Shown: positions 18,135-27,618, counted from the stretch's first letter. The stretch: 50,754 bases of DNA from Azoarcus sp. (GCA_031277975.1 JAITLI010000007.1:1-50754); one strand, 5' to 3'. Made by a program: numbers and translations. Notes: generated by a model from the sequence alone, not told the origin.

Positions 18135-19097
18135 ATGAGCGCGATCCTGTTGACCGGCGCAAGCGGTTTCATCGGCCAAGCGCTGGCCCGGCGGCTTGCG
18201 TCGGACAATCATTGCCTGCGGCTGGCGGCGAGGTCGCCGCTACCCGGCTGCCCGGATGGCGCCGAGATATTCCATTTTGCCGGTCTTGATCCGGCCACGG
18301 ACTGGACGCCGGCGCTCACCGGCATTGACGTGGTCGTCCACTGCGCGGGCCGCGCGCATGTCATGGCCGAGACCGCCGCCAACCCTCTTGCCGAATTCCG
18401 CCGCATCAATACCGATGCCACGGCGCGGCTTGCCAGCCAAGCCGTACAGGCCGGCGTGCGGCGTTTCGTGCTCGTAAGCACGGTCAAGGTCTGCGGCGAA
18501 CGCACCCAACCCGGGACAAGTTTCACCGCCAATACCACGCCCGTCCCCGCCGATCCCTACGCCATCTCCAAGCTCGATGCCGAACGCGCCGTGCGCGCGC
18601 TGGGTGCGGGCGGCGGCATGGAGGTCGTCATCGTCCGCCCACCGCTGGTCTATGGGCCGGGCGTCAAGGCCAATTTCCTGCGCCTGATGCGATGGATCGA
18701 CCATGGCCTACCCTTGCCGTTGGCCGGTATCGACAACCGGCGCAGCCTGGTCGCGCTCGACAATCTCGCCGATTTGCTGGCGCGCTGTGTTGACCACCCC
18801 GCCGCCGCCGAGCAGATTCTGTACGCCAGCGATGGCGAGGATTTATCGACGCCGGAGCTTTTGCGCCGCCTCGGCATGGCGCTCGGCAAACCCGCAAGGC
18901 TGTTCCGCGCCCCCACCTGGTTGCTCGGGAGCGGCGCGCGCCTGCTCGGTCAACGCGCGCTGATCGACCGCCTGCACGCCTCACTGCAAGTCGATATCCG
19001 CCCTACCCGCCGCTTGCTCGCCTGGTCGCCCCCTTGCACGGTCGATGTGGCGCTGGAGCGCACCGTGGAACATTTCCGCGCCCGCAAACAGCGTTGA
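18135..19097 (+). CDS. NAD-dependent nucleotide-sugar epimerase/dehydratase
   Basis: 320 residues, extended SDR. The Rossmann motif TGASGFIG is at 7-14, the catalytic serine region is VLVSTVKVCGE, and the YxxxK pair is YAISK. The substrate segment RPPLVYGPGVKANFLRLM and the downstream DNRRSLVALDNLADLL match UDP-HexNAc epimerases or 4-keto reductases such as WbpV-type proteins, which pair with a WbpL-type transferase. That transferase follows 13 bp downstream, so the two probably make and load the first sugar of a surface glycan. The exact sugar cannot be read. The ATG at 18135 starts 4 residues before the glycine motif region as usual. Confidence 0.85.
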   Translation: MSAILLTGASGFIGQALARRLASDNHCLRLAARSPLPGCPDGAEIFHFAGLDPATDWTPALTGIDVVVHCAGRAHVMAETAANPLAEFRRINTDATARLASQAVQAGVRRFVLVSTVKVCGERTQPGTSFTANTTPVPADPYAISKLDAERAVRALGAGGGMEVVIVRPPLVYGPGVKANFLRLMRWIDHGLPLPLAGIDNRRSLVALDNLADLLARCVDHPAAAEQILYASDGEDLSTPELLRRLGMALGKPARLFRAPTWLLGSGARLLGQRALIDRLHASLQVDIRPTRRLLAWSPPCTVDVALERTVEHFRARKQR

Positions 19098-19110
19098 AAC
19101 AAAACAGATC

Positions 19111-20181
19111 ATGGAGATCGCCCTTCCCCCGAATCTCGCGCAATGCTTCGGGCTGGCGCTGGCCGTGGCGGCGCTGTCCCTCGCGCTCACCGCGCTGCTG
19201 CGCCGCTATGCCCTGTGGCGCCGCCTGCTCGATATTCCCAACGCGCGCAGCTCGCACGCGGCGCCCACCCCGCGCGGCGGCGGCGCGGCGATCGTGGCGA
19301 GCTTTTTTGCCGCCCTCGCCGCAGCCAACCACATGGGCATGCTGTCGCCGGCGCTGGTCTGGACATTGATGGGCGCGGGCGGACTCGTCGCTCTCGCCGG
19401 TCTCATCGACGATCACGGCCATTTCGCCGCGCGCTGGCGCTTGCTGGCGCATTTCATCGCCGCCGCCGCATGCCTGTACGCGCTGCCGGAACACCCCGGG
19501 CTTTTCGGCGCGGCCCATCCGTCATCCGGAGGTTCCTTGGCGCTCCTTGTGTGCGGCGAGGTGCTTTATCTGGTGTGGATGCTCAATCTCTACAACTTCA
19601 TGGACGGCATCGACGGCATCGCCGGAACCGAAGCCATCTGCGCCAGCCTCGGCGGCGCGCTGCTTTTCCTGTCGGGCGGCGCTCCCGGCCTGGCCGCCGC
19701 CCCGCTCCTGCTCGCGGCAGCGGTGGCCGGATTCCTGTACTGGAACTGGCCGCCGGCGCGAATCTTCATGGGCGACGTCGGCAGCGGCTTTCTCGGTTTC
19801 GCGCTCGGCCTCCTGCCCCTGCATGCCGCGCTACAGGCGCCAGCGCTTTTCTGGGGCTGGATGATCCTGCTGGCCGTCTTCATCTGCGACGCCAGCCTGA
19901 CCCTCGCGCACCGGGCGCTCGCGGGCGCGCGCATCCACGAAGCGCACCGCAGCCACGCTTACCAGCACGCCGCGCGGCGCTGGGGGCATCGTTCCGTCAC
20001 GCTCGCGGTCGCGGCGATCAACATTTTCTGGCTCCTACCGCTGGCGCTGGCCGCCGCACTGGGCTACATACATCCCGCCATCGGCGTGGCCACCGCCTAT
20101 GCGCCGCTTCTCGCGCTCGCCTGGGCGCTGGATGCCGGCAGGGACGAGCGCGAATACCCGCCGCCCTCGCCTTCCGCCTGA
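19111..20181 (+). CDS. Undecaprenyl-phosphate glycosyl-1-phosphate transferase (WecA/WbpL family)
   Basis: 356 residues with about ten membrane helices, a polyprenyl-phosphate HexNAc-1-phosphate transferase that starts O-antigen or similar glycans at the inner membrane. Diagnostic motifs are PTPRGGGAAI after the first helix, LIDDHGHF (acidic Mg/substrate loop), NLYNFMDGIDGIAG (DxxD-type catalytic region), FMGDVGSGFLG, and the carbohydrate-recognition HRSHAYQHA loop. It forms a two-gene unit with the epimerase. No other glycosyltransferase, wzx or wzy gene follows, so the rest of the pathway is elsewhere. Confidence 0.88.
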   Translation: MEIALPPNLAQCFGLALAVAALSLALTALLRRYALWRRLLDIPNARSSHAAPTPRGGGAAIVASFFAALAAANHMGMLSPALVWTLMGAGGLVALAGLIDDHGHFAARWRLLAHFIAAAACLYALPEHPGLFGAAHPSSGGSLALLVCGEVLYLVWMLNLYNFMDGIDGIAGTEAICASLGGALLFLSGGAPGLAAAPLLLAAAVAGFLYWNWPPARIFMGDVGSGFLGFALGLLPLHAALQAPALFWGWMILLAVFICDASLTLAHRALAGARIHEAHRSHAYQHAARRWGHRSVTLAVAAINIFWLLPLALAAALGYIHPAIGVATAYAPLLALAWALDAGRDEREYPPPSPSA

Positions 20182-20392
20182 TAGCGCCGCAACCACACCC
20201 AAGACGCTCCTGCGCGAATTCTACGAAGGAGACATTTTCTACCGGCGCGATGACGCGAACGCTTACGTGCAGGTCAAAAGCGTCGGGGGCGGCATGATCA
20301 CCATCACGACAGGCACACAGGGGCGGATTTCAGACAGCGTGCAGAGTCTTACGGTCGAAAGGCTGATACGATTATTGAAAAGCGGAAAATGA
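20132..20392 (+). CDS. Small hypothetical ORF, doubtful
   Basis: The frame entering from inside the transferase gene stays open to a TAA-type stop at 20390-20392. The part beyond the transferase stop encodes a plausible small alpha/beta segment (REFYEGDIFYRRDDANAYVQ, then VERLIRLLKSGK). The only ATG in reach (20132) lies inside the upstream gene and lacks a clear ribosome-binding site. This may be a 3' remnant of a broken gene or a short overlapping gene. No family recognised. Confidence 0.3.
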   Translation: MPAGTSANTRRPRLPPDSAATTPKTLLREFYEGDIFYRRDDANAYVQVKSVGGGMITITTGTQGRISDSVQSLTVERLIRLLKSGK

Positions 20393-20428
20393 CAGACTTT
20401 CATCCACGCGACAGAGCCGGAGGACACC

Positions 20429-21172
20429 ATGACAGAAGAAAAGAGGGAGCCGTCAGCAATCGTTAAGATCGGCGCCTGGTTTCTCGCCTTAATATCCGCG
20501 GTTCTCGGAATCGTCGCGGCGCACATGGCGGCGTCCTTCTTCGAATCAGAGCCAGACAAGCCCGCCAAAACCGCCAAAGCATCCGCGCCTGCCGCGCCCA
20601 CAAAGCAATATCTGCCCGACCCGCACTACATCATGAAAGAAGGCCCGGCGTATGGATACAGGAGACAATCCGGCGACGCGACAGAGATAGTAATGATCTA
20701 TTACATGGGAGAAAAAGACGGACGACACCAAGTGATGGAGGAAAACGCAGGATCGATGCTTGTTTATGAATGCGTATTACCGTGCCGTTATTTTAAGGCG
20801 ATGATCTTTTCGGACCTGGACGAACCGGCTATCGAAGTGAAACGATACGAGACGCAGCCGGGCAGCATGATCGATAAAATCATGACAGACTTGATGCACA
20901 AGGACATCGAATGCTGCGCCATATTCAGAATAAGGGGGAAGCAATATCTGGCGTGGTTCGACGAAAAAAAAGGGCAAATCTTGACAAGTTGGGAGAAAAC
21001 GCTAGCGGAAAAAAAGGCCAATGAAACCGTCGACATCGAAACTCCGGCATCGGTCACGAAACCACCGTACAAGGGATGCAAATTGATATTTATACCGAAT
21101 ATCGACGGCGCGCCGCCGAGCACGAGCTCGTGGTCATGCCCAAAGTCTTCCGTACCCGGCGCGGCGGGGTGA
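20429..21172 (+). CDS. Membrane-anchored hypothetical protein
   Basis: 247 residues. GGAGGACA precedes the ATG at good spacing. A single hydrophobic helix (about residues 12-36, IGAWFLALISAVLGIVAAHM) is followed by a Lys/Ala/Pro linker and a soluble domain with acidic, aromatic character (DPHYIMKEGPAYGYRRQSGD, YECVLPCRYFKAMIFSD, DIECCAIFRIRGKQYLAWF). The topology suggests the domain sits in the periplasm. Three to five Cys occur in pairs or near-pairs. The last ~25 residues are Ser/Pro-rich and unlike the rest, as if the frame were fused to foreign DNA, because a transposase remnant lies just beyond. GC content is lower than in neighbours. Function unknown. Confidence 0.6.
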   Translation: MTEEKREPSAIVKIGAWFLALISAVLGIVAAHMAASFFESEPDKPAKTAKASAPAAPTKQYLPDPHYIMKEGPAYGYRRQSGDATEIVMIYYMGEKDGRHQVMEENAGSMLVYECVLPCRYFKAMIFSDLDEPAIEVKRYETQPGSMIDKIMTDLMHKDIECCAIFRIRGKQYLAWFDEKKGQILTSWEKTLAEKKANETVDIETPASVTKPPYKGCKLIFIPNIDGAPPSTSSWSCPKSSVPGAAG

Positions 21173-21205
21173 CATGGAGGATGTGGGCAAGTGTGGGTTG
21201 CGCCC

Positions 21206-21310
21206 AATGCCGAACTGTCGGCACAGGGCGCTCAGGTTCTTCCCTTCCCGACCCGCAAACGATACAAATTCTCGCTTCAGTGTCATCGCATCCCTCGCTT
21301 TCCAGACCAT
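21206..21310 (-). pseudogene. IS481-family transposase, N-terminal remnant
   Basis: About 35 residues on the minus strand, MVWKARDAMTLKREFVSFAG continuing to LSALCRQFGI, match the start of IS481-type transposases (an N-terminal helix-turn-helix reading roughly M-W-K-x4-M-x3-EFV-x8-N-x2-ELCRRFGIS). The similarity stops after the first helix-turn-helix and no DDE domain follows, so only a fragment remains. It explains part of the non-coding 21173-21456 gap. Identification is by motif memory. Confidence 0.6.
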
Positions 21311-21456
21311 TTTCCCTTCCTCCAGAAGAACATGGCGGAAGAATGACAATTGAGGAGGATGTGCTCGTACACTTTGGGACGATGTCCCCAGGCGGTACAC
21401 AAACTCCGGCCATCAACGGGACGATCCGTCCCGCACGCTGTCCTGCGGACGGGGTT

Positions 21457-22062
21457 TCAGGACAGGCCGGGCCGGGCGGCAAGAATCCGCCCCGCTTTTC
21501 GCTTCATCGTTTTCCCGAGCGCCGCCGCGATCGCTTCCGCAGAAAAGTCCCGTGCGACCAGGCGCATGAATTGCCACAGCGCATCGACATCCCCCATGGC
21601 GCGATGCCGCGTCGTGCAAACGAGTCCATGGCGCGCGATCAGAGCGTCGAGTCCATGACGATGCTGGCCGGGGTAGAGCCTGCGGGCGAGCTTGAGCGTG
21701 CACAGCGTCGGCGGATCGAAAGGCCGTCCGAGCGCCCGAAAGGCGTGGCGCAGGAAGGCATGGTCGAAATGGGCATTGTGGGCGACGAACACGCGGCCGG
21801 CCAGTTGCTCGGCCACCGTGTCCGCCACGGCGGCAAACGGCGGCGCGCTGGCGACCATGGCGTCGGAGATGCCGATGAGGCGCACGAGCAAGGGCGGAAT
21901 CGCCCGTTCCGGGTTGACGAGACTTTGCCAGCGTCCTGTCTCCCGGCCGTCTTCGACACGGAGAATGGCAATCTCGGTGATGGTGTCGCCCCCCGGGCGC
22001 GTGCCGGTGGTTTCGAGATCGACGAAAGCCATTCGGGATGGCAGCCCCGCCAGCCCGTTCAA
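21457..22062 (-). CDS. DnaQ-like 3'-5' exonuclease (DEDDh)
   Basis: 201 residues, essentially one RNase-T/DnaQ exonuclease domain. ExoI motif FVDLETTG (Asp15, Glu17), ExoII HNAHFDHAFLRHAF and ExoIII HRAMGDVDAL give the complete DEDDh set with two metal ions expected. It resembles the stand-alone PolC-type or epsilon-like exonucleases rather than the chromosomal dnaQ, since there is no C-terminal alpha-subunit-binding tail and no rnhA neighbour. The likely role is DNA or RNA trimming in repair. It begins 6 nt after the DUF3460 gene. Confidence 0.85.
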   Translation of the reverse strand: MNGLAGLPSRMAFVDLETTGTRPGGDTITEIAILRVEDGRETGRWQSLVNPERAIPPLLVRLIGISDAMVASAPPFAAVADTVAEQLAGRVFVAHNAHFDHAFLRHAFRALGRPFDPPTLCTLKLARRLYPGQHRHGLDALIARHGLVCTTRHRAMGDVDALWQFMRLVARDFSAEAIAAALGKTMKRKAGRILAARPGLS

Positions 22063-22068
22063 GCGCTT

Positions 22069-22260
22069 TCAGTGGAAATTGTCATAGTAATAAGGTCTGA
22101 CCGGCACTTGCACGGCTTCAAAGGCGCGCCGCGCCTCCGCATCCTGCGGCTTGTCCCACCACAGGGCGCGCCCCGTGCGTTGTACTTCGCGCTCTTCGGG
22201 ATGTTGCTTCAGCCATTCGCGCATGAAGAGGGTGTATTCAGAGTCGTAGGGCTTGGGCAT
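22069..22260 (-). CDS. DUF3460 family protein
   Basis: 63 residues, a small betaproteobacterial family of unknown function. Typical features are the start MPKPYDSEYTLFMREWLKQH, then RTGRALWWDKPQDAEARRAF, and an aromatic tail (PYYYDNFH). GAAAGGAAAG precedes the ATG. It has no membrane segment and is probably cytosolic. It is followed closely by the exonuclease gene. The family's restriction to this class supports the taxonomic placement. Confidence 0.82.
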   Translation of the reverse strand: MPKPYDSEYTLFMREWLKQHPEEREVQRTGRALWWDKPQDAEARRAFEAVQVPVRPYYYDNFH

Positions 22261-22440
22261 GGCGGCTTTCCTTTCTGTAACAGGGAGAGACGGATGGCAA
22301 ACGCCGTCGATACTACCACCCGATGCGCTTCCGGTCTGATGATCCGCGCTCTGGCGGAATTCTTCCGCGCAACGCTTTTGGCATATTTCCGCGTCTTTGC
22401 CGTTTGCCGGGCGGTTTTCTCTGCCACATTCTATCCCGAA

Positions 22441-25400
22441 TCACCGCGCCCGCCCTTCCCAAATCTTCTGCAAACGTTTCACCGACACCGGCATTGGCGT
22501 CTTCAGCGTCTGCGCATACAGCCCCACGCGCAATTCTTCGAGTAACCAACGGAACGCTTCCAATTCGGGATCGATGATCCCGGCGCGGCGGCGGGCGGCC
22601 GTCTCGCGCGCCCAGGGCTGCGCCAGCGCCTGCCATTCCGCCATGGATTTGGCGTCGCGCGCGGGATCGTCGCGCAATTTGTCGAGCCGCAGCGCGGCGG
22701 CCTTCAAGTAACGCGGTAAATGGGCGAGACGCTCCCAATCGAAGGCGAGCAGGAAGTCGGCGGGCAAGAGTGCGGCGACTTGCGCGCGCACGTCGGTCAC
22801 GACTGCGGGAAAAGCCTTGCCGAGCGCGGCGAGGCGCTTTTGCAGCGCGGCGTTCTCCGTTGCCAGTTGCGCGGCGAGACGCATGAATTCCTGCGCCACC
22901 AGCACAATGCGCGGGCGCGCCTCCTGGTAGCGGCGAACGAAGGATTCGGCGTCGGCGGGCAGCGGCTCGCCCAGGCAGCAACGCGTCAAGGCTGCTTCGA
23001 CGAGCCGCGCCTTGAGTTCGGCCTCACCGCCGAAATTGCGGTATTGCAAGGCCAGCTCGCGCAGCCCCGGCAGGCGTTCGACCGCCTTCACCTGATCTTT
23101 GAGCGCGAAGGCGAAGAGCCGCGCCAGGCCGCGGCGATGCATGCGCGCCGCCGCCTCGGGCGTATCACAGGGACGGATCGACACGCTGTCGCCATCGTCA
23201 TGGAGCGCGGGAAAGCCGATGACTTCGCGCCCGTCGATCTGCAATGCGATCAATTCGGGTAGCGCGCCGAACGTCCACGCGGTCAGGCCGGCGCTTGGCG
23301 CCACGCCATCGCCATCGGCGCGGCCGCTGTTTTCGGCGGGCGCTTCCCCGCGCTTGCCGGCGTCCCTGCCAGACATCGCCGCCTCGAAGCGCGACGCCGC
23401 CTGCTCTTTCAGCTTCGCGCGCAGTTCGTTCAACTGGCGCGACTGACCCAGCATGCGGCCATATTCATCGACGACGCGGAAATTCATGAAGCAATGCGGC
23501 GGCAGATTTTCCGGGCGAAAGCTCTCCAGCGGCAGCTTGAGATGGACGCGCTCTTCAACGAAATGCTGAAGCGCCTTGAGCAGCGGGCCGTCGCCGTCGA
23601 ATTCGCCCGCCCCGGCGGCGGCCGCGAATGCCGCCGCGCTGTCGGCGAGCGGTTGTAGGCGGTGGCGGATTTTCTGCGGCGCGGTCTTCATCAGCGCCAG
23701 CGCCTTTTCTTCCAGCAAACCCGGTACCAGCCACTCGCAACGCGGCGCGGGAATCTGGTTGAGCATCGCCAGCGGCACGGTGAGGGTGACGCCATCGTCG
23801 CTCGCGCCAGGGTCGTGGCGATAGTCGAGCTGGAGCTTTTGTCCGAGCACGTCGAGCGCGGGCGGGAAGCGTTCGCTGGTCGCGCCCTCGGCCTCATGGC
23901 GCATCAACTGTTCGCGCGACAAGTAAAGGAGCCGCGGCGTCTCCCGCTCGGCCTGCCGCCGCCAACGCTCGAAGGCGGCGAGATCGACAATGTCTGCGGG
24001 AATCTTGCTGTCGTAGAACGCCTCAATCAGCGTTTCGTCGACCAGCACGTCGGGGCGGCGGGTCTGGTGCTCCAGCCGTTCGATGTCGGCTACGAGCTTG
24101 CGATTGTGGGCGAGGAAACCCATCGTCCGCGCCGGGCCTTCGGCGATTTCACCGGCGACCAGCCCCTCGCGGATGAACAGCGCGCGGCACAGCACCGGGT
24201 CGGTGTCGCGGTAGGAGACGCCACGGCGCGGCCAGATTGTCAGGCCGTAAAGCACGCCGCGCTCCCAGGCGCGCACGCTGCCGGCGCTTTTCGACCAGTG
24301 CGGCTCGAACACCTGCCGCCGGATCAAATGCCCGCCGACCTCCTCCACCCATTCCGGCTCGATGCGGGCGAGGCAGCGACCGAAAAGGCGCGAAGTTTCG
24401 ACCTGTTCGGCGGCCATGATCCACTTGCCCGCCTTTTTCGCCAGCATCGACCCCGGATGCGGCCAGAAGCGGACGCCGCGCGCCCCGAGATAACTCCCCG
24501 CCTGCGCGCCGCTCGCCTCTTCCGCCCTGCACCCGATATTGCCCAGCAACCCGGCGAGCAGCGATTTGTGGATGGCCTCGTAATGGGCGGGAACGGTATT
24601 GATCGTCCAGCCGTGCTCGACGCACATGGCGTGCAATTGCGCGTGCACGTCGCGCCACTCGCGCATGCGCACATACGAGAGAAAATGGCGGCGGCACCAC
24701 TGCTTTTGCTGATTGCCAGATTCGTGGCGCCGCACCTCGCCCCACGCCTTCCAGGCATTCCAGTACCAAAGGAATTCGGACTGACGATCCTGCTCCGCGC
24801 CGCGAAACTTCGCATGCGCCTCCCCCGCCGCGCCGGGGTTTTCCTGCGGGCGTTCGCGCGGGTCCTGCACCGAGAGCGCGGCGGCGACGACCAGTACTTC
24901 GGCCAATGCTCCGCGCTCGCGCGCCGCCAGCAGCATGCGCCCGACACGCGGATCGAGCGGCAGCCTCGCCAGTTCGCGCCCGATGGGTGTGAGCGCGCGC
25001 GCCGCCTCGACGCCCTCCTCCCCGATCGCCCCCAACTCGGCCAGCAGCGCATAACCATCGCCGATCAGCCTGGAACCCGGCGGGTCGATGAACGGAAAAT
25101 CCTCCACTGCCCCCAACCCGAGCGCCTTCATGCGCAGGATCACCCCGGCGAGCGACGAACGCAGGATTTCGGGATCGGTATGGGCGGGGCGGCGGTTGAA
25201 ATCGTCCTCGCCGTAGAGGCGCAGGCAGATGCCGTCCATCACCCGTCCGCAGCGCCCGGCGCGCTGGCGGGCCGCAGCCTGCGAGATTCTCTCGATCCGC
25301 AACTGCTCGACCTTGTTGCGCGGCGAATAACGCTTGACGCGGGCCAGCCCGGTATCGACCACATAGCGCACCCCTGGCACGGTGAGCGACGTTTCGGCCA

Positions 25401-26475
25401 CGTTGGTCGCCAGTACCACCCGCCGCCCGCCCGAGGGCGCGAACACCCGCGCCTGCTCCCGCGCCGACTGGCGAGCGAACAGCGGCAGGATTTCGCTGCC
25501 GGGCAAAAGTTTCGCCTTATGCAAGGCCTCGGCGGCCTCGCGGATCTCGCGCTCGCCGGGCAGGAACACGAGCACGTCGCCGGTGCCGTGGCGCTGCGCC
25601 TCGTCGACGGCCTCGGTCAGCGCATCGTAGAGATCGCGGCGGCCCGCCGCGCCGCCGCGATCGCCCTTCCCGTCCGCGCGCTCGCCTTCGCCGTCTTCCT
25701 CCATCACCGGGCGGTAGCGCAGCTCGATCGGATAAAGCCGGCCGGAGACTTCGATGACCGGCGCGGTGTTGCCATCGGCATCGGCGAAATGGCGGGCGAA
25801 GCGTTCGGCGTCGAGCGTGGCCGACGTGATGATGAGCTTGAGATCGGGCCGGCGCGGCAGCAAGGTCTTGAGATAACCGAGCAGGAAATCGATATTGAGC
25901 GAGCGTTCGTGCGCCTCGTCGATGATGAGTGTGTCGTAGGCGGAGAGCAGCGGATCGCCCTGCGTTTCTGCGAGCAAAATACCGTCGGTCATTAGCTTGA
26001 CGTGGCTCTCCGCGCCGACGCGGTCGGTAAAGCGGATTTTGTAACCCACCGCCTGCCCGAGCGGGCTGCCGAGTTCCTGCGCAATGCGCGCCGCGGTCGC
26101 CCGCGCCGCCAGCCGCCGCGGCTGCGTGTGCCCGATCAATCCCGCCGCGCCGCGCCCGAGCGCGAGGCAAATCTTCGGCAATTGCGTGGTCTTGCCGGAG
26201 CCGGTCTCGCCGCAGACGATGATGGCCTGGTGCGCGACCAGCGCGGCGGCGATCTCCTCCCGGCGGGCGGAAACGGGCAGATCGGGCGGGAAATCCGGCG
26301 CGGGCAACGCCGCCCGGCGGGCGGCGGCGCCGGCGCGGGAACGGGCGAGCAAGACGTCCAGATCGGCCCGCTCGGTGGCGCGGGCATCCGGGCGCTTGCC
26401 GTCATGCAGGGCACGCCACAAATGGCGCAAGCGAGGACGGTCGGCACAGAGGCAATCGTCGAAATTCGGTGTCAA
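22441..26475 (-). CDS. hrpA: ATP-dependent RNA helicase HrpA
   Basis: 1344 residues, a DEAH-box helicase that in E. coli processes mRNAs and rescues collided ribosomes. Motif I GETGSGKTTQLPK, motif II DEAHERSLNIDFLLGYLK, motif III SATLDAERF, motif V region ATNVAETSLTVPGVRYVVDT and motif VI QRAGRCGR are all present in the first ~550 residues. They are followed by the winged-helix/ratchet and OB-fold regions and the long C-terminal DUF3418 domain. The frame has a TTG start at 26475. No ATG lies nearby in frame, the ribosome-binding site (AGG) is weak, and the true start could be a little downstream. It is 180 bp from the DUF3460 gene with nothing recognisable between. Confidence 0.95.
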   Translation of the reverse strand: MTPNFDDCLCADRPRLRHLWRALHDGKRPDARATERADLDVLLARSRAGAAARRAALPAPDFPPDLPVSARREEIAAALVAHQAIIVCGETGSGKTTQLPKICLALGRGAAGLIGHTQPRRLAARATAARIAQELGSPLGQAVGYKIRFTDRVGAESHVKLMTDGILLAETQGDPLLSAYDTLIIDEAHERSLNIDFLLGYLKTLLPRRPDLKLIITSATLDAERFARHFADADGNTAPVIEVSGRLYPIELRYRPVMEEDGEGERADGKGDRGGAAGRRDLYDALTEAVDEAQRHGTGDVLVFLPGEREIREAAEALHKAKLLPGSEILPLFARQSAREQARVFAPSGGRRVVLATNVAETSLTVPGVRYVVDTGLARVKRYSPRNKVEQLRIERISQAAARQRAGRCGRVMDGICLRLYGEDDFNRRPAHTDPEILRSSLAGVILRMKALGLGAVEDFPFIDPPGSRLIGDGYALLAELGAIGEEGVEAARALTPIGRELARLPLDPRVGRMLLAARERGALAEVLVVAAALSVQDPRERPQENPGAAGEAHAKFRGAEQDRQSEFLWYWNAWKAWGEVRRHESGNQQKQWCRRHFLSYVRMREWRDVHAQLHAMCVEHGWTINTVPAHYEAIHKSLLAGLLGNIGCRAEEASGAQAGSYLGARGVRFWPHPGSMLAKKAGKWIMAAEQVETSRLFGRCLARIEPEWVEEVGGHLIRRQVFEPHWSKSAGSVRAWERGVLYGLTIWPRRGVSYRDTDPVLCRALFIREGLVAGEIAEGPARTMGFLAHNRKLVADIERLEHQTRRPDVLVDETLIEAFYDSKIPADIVDLAAFERWRRQAERETPRLLYLSREQLMRHEAEGATSERFPPALDVLGQKLQLDYRHDPGASDDGVTLTVPLAMLNQIPAPRCEWLVPGLLEEKALALMKTAPQKIRHRLQPLADSAAAFAAAAGAGEFDGDGPLLKALQHFVEERVHLKLPLESFRPENLPPHCFMNFRVVDEYGRMLGQSRQLNELRAKLKEQAASRFEAAMSGRDAGKRGEAPAENSGRADGDGVAPSAGLTAWTFGALPELIALQIDGREVIGFPALHDDGDSVSIRPCDTPEAAARMHRRGLARLFAFALKDQVKAVERLPGLRELALQYRNFGGEAELKARLVEAALTRCCLGEPLPADAESFVRRYQEARPRIVLVAQEFMRLAAQLATENAALQKRLAALGKAFPAVVTDVRAQVAALLPADFLLAFDWERLAHLPRYLKAAALRLDKLRDDPARDAKSMAEWQALAQPWARETAARRRAGIIDPELEAFRWLLEELRVGLYAQTLKTPMPVSVKRLQKIWEGRAR

Positions 26476-26653
26476 GGAAACCTGCGCATGATCCAGGCAA
26501 TAAGCGGCGCCGGATCATACGGCTCCGCAATCAGAACAATATATCCCGCCGCAGAAGTGAAATTGCGGCTCGATCAGGGAAAGGGATCAGGAAAAATGAC
26601 CGGCCATGGAACGCCTGCGGATCAAATCCAATACCCGATCCCCGATACCCGAA

Positions 26654-26869
26654 TCAGGCGAAGGAATTCACGTTTCCCGTGGCTTCGGGTTCGTTGTCCG
26701 GCGGTGCGGCGGGGACGCGGTATTGCCCGGACGCCCATGCGCCGAGGTCGATTTGTTTGCAACGCGCCGAACAAAAAGGGCGATAAGGATTCGCCGCGCT
26801 CCAGGTGCTTTCCTTGCCGCATTGCGGGCAACGCACAACGCGCGCGCGGAGCGTGGAAGGTGTATTCAT
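26654..26869 (-). CDS. yacG: DNA gyrase inhibitor YacG
   Basis: 71 residues, a small zinc protein that binds GyrB in E. coli. The zinc ligands are CPQCGK (Cys14, Cys17) and FCSARCKQIDLGAW (Cys33, Cys37). The C-terminal tail is acidic and disordered. Its ATG overlaps the zapD stop by 4 bp. The coaE-zapD-yacG order is a widely conserved gamma/betaproteobacterial cluster, which supports all three assignments. Confidence 0.93.
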   Translation of the reverse strand: MNTPSTLRARVVRCPQCGKESTWSAANPYRPFCSARCKQIDLGAWASGQYRVPAAPPDNEPEATGNVNSFA

Positions 26870-27618
26870 AGACCGCAGAAAGTCAGCTCGAACGGCAGGT
26901 CGCGCTCGATCGGGCGGGGGCGCGAGGTTTCGGGTAACACGAAACGAATGTTCAGCGCATATCTGTTGGCGCTGATCTCGGGCACGGCGACCTCGGCGCG
27001 GGCGACACGCAGGCGGATCATTTGCGCGCTGCTGCCGCTCAGGTTCATCAGGAAAGTCCCGGCGCGCGCCACCTGTGCTTCCTCGTGTCCGCTCGAACGC
27101 AATAGCCGCAGCACGATGGAAAGCGCCTCCTCGATGGGCGCAAGCGGCTTGATCCAGTTTTCGAGGTCACGCCGCCGGATTTCGGCATCGCTGTTGAGCC
27201 AGTAATGATAGGAAGGCAGATCGAATTCGCATGCGCCGCCGGGAATGGCAGCACGGCTGCGGATGCCCATCAGCCATTCGTTCTCGCGCAGATTCTGGCC
27301 GAATTTCCCCGCCATGGACAGCAGGTTCGCGGAAGCCTGCTCGATTTCCTTGAGCGCGTCGCTGAGCGCGTTCTCGGAAATATCCGGATTGTCGCGGAAC
27401 GACATCAGGATCTGGCGTTGCCGTTCGAGTTCCTGGGCGAGATCGATCTTCAGATCAGCCCGTCCGGCTACTTCGATCGTCTCGAACAGGGACAGGAGCG
27501 CGACATGATGATGAAACGGATTGTCGCTGCCGCGGAAATGAGCGTTTTTCCTGAGCAGGTCTTCCAGGCGCAGAAGAGTGCGGATGCGCTCGTTGAAAGG
27601 ATATTCGTAGCTGATCAC
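26866..27618 (-). CDS. zapD: Cell division protein ZapD
   Basis: 250 residues, a cytosolic FtsZ-bundling factor. The GTG at 27618 gives the family's standard beginning VISYEYPFNERIRTLLRLED. The longer frame back to 27750 adds 44 residues without conservation. Other typical segments are NPFHHHVALLSLFETIEV and ELERQRQILM, with FGQNLRENEWLMGIRSR and the C-terminal beta-strand RPRPIERDLPFELTFC. Length matches (~250). The gene lies 92 bp downstream of coaE and overlaps yacG. Confidence 0.93.
   Translation of the reverse strand: MISYEYPFNERIRTLLRLEDLLRKNAHFRGSDNPFHHHVALLSLFETIEVAGRADLKIDLAQELERQRQILMSFRDNPDISENALSDALKEIEQASANLLSMAGKFGQNLRENEWLMGIRSRAAIPGGACEFDLPSYHYWLNSDAEIRRRDLENWIKPLAPIEEALSIVLRLLRSSGHEEAQVARAGTFLMNLSGSSAQMIRLRVARAEVAVPEISANRYALNIRFVLPETSRPRPIERDLPFELTFCGL

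Noticed and set aside
22209-22427. 72-codon Lys/Arg-rich minus-strand frame between hrpA and the DUF3460 gene
   Set aside because: It overlaps the DUF3460 gene out of frame, has no good ribosome-binding site and no recognisable family.
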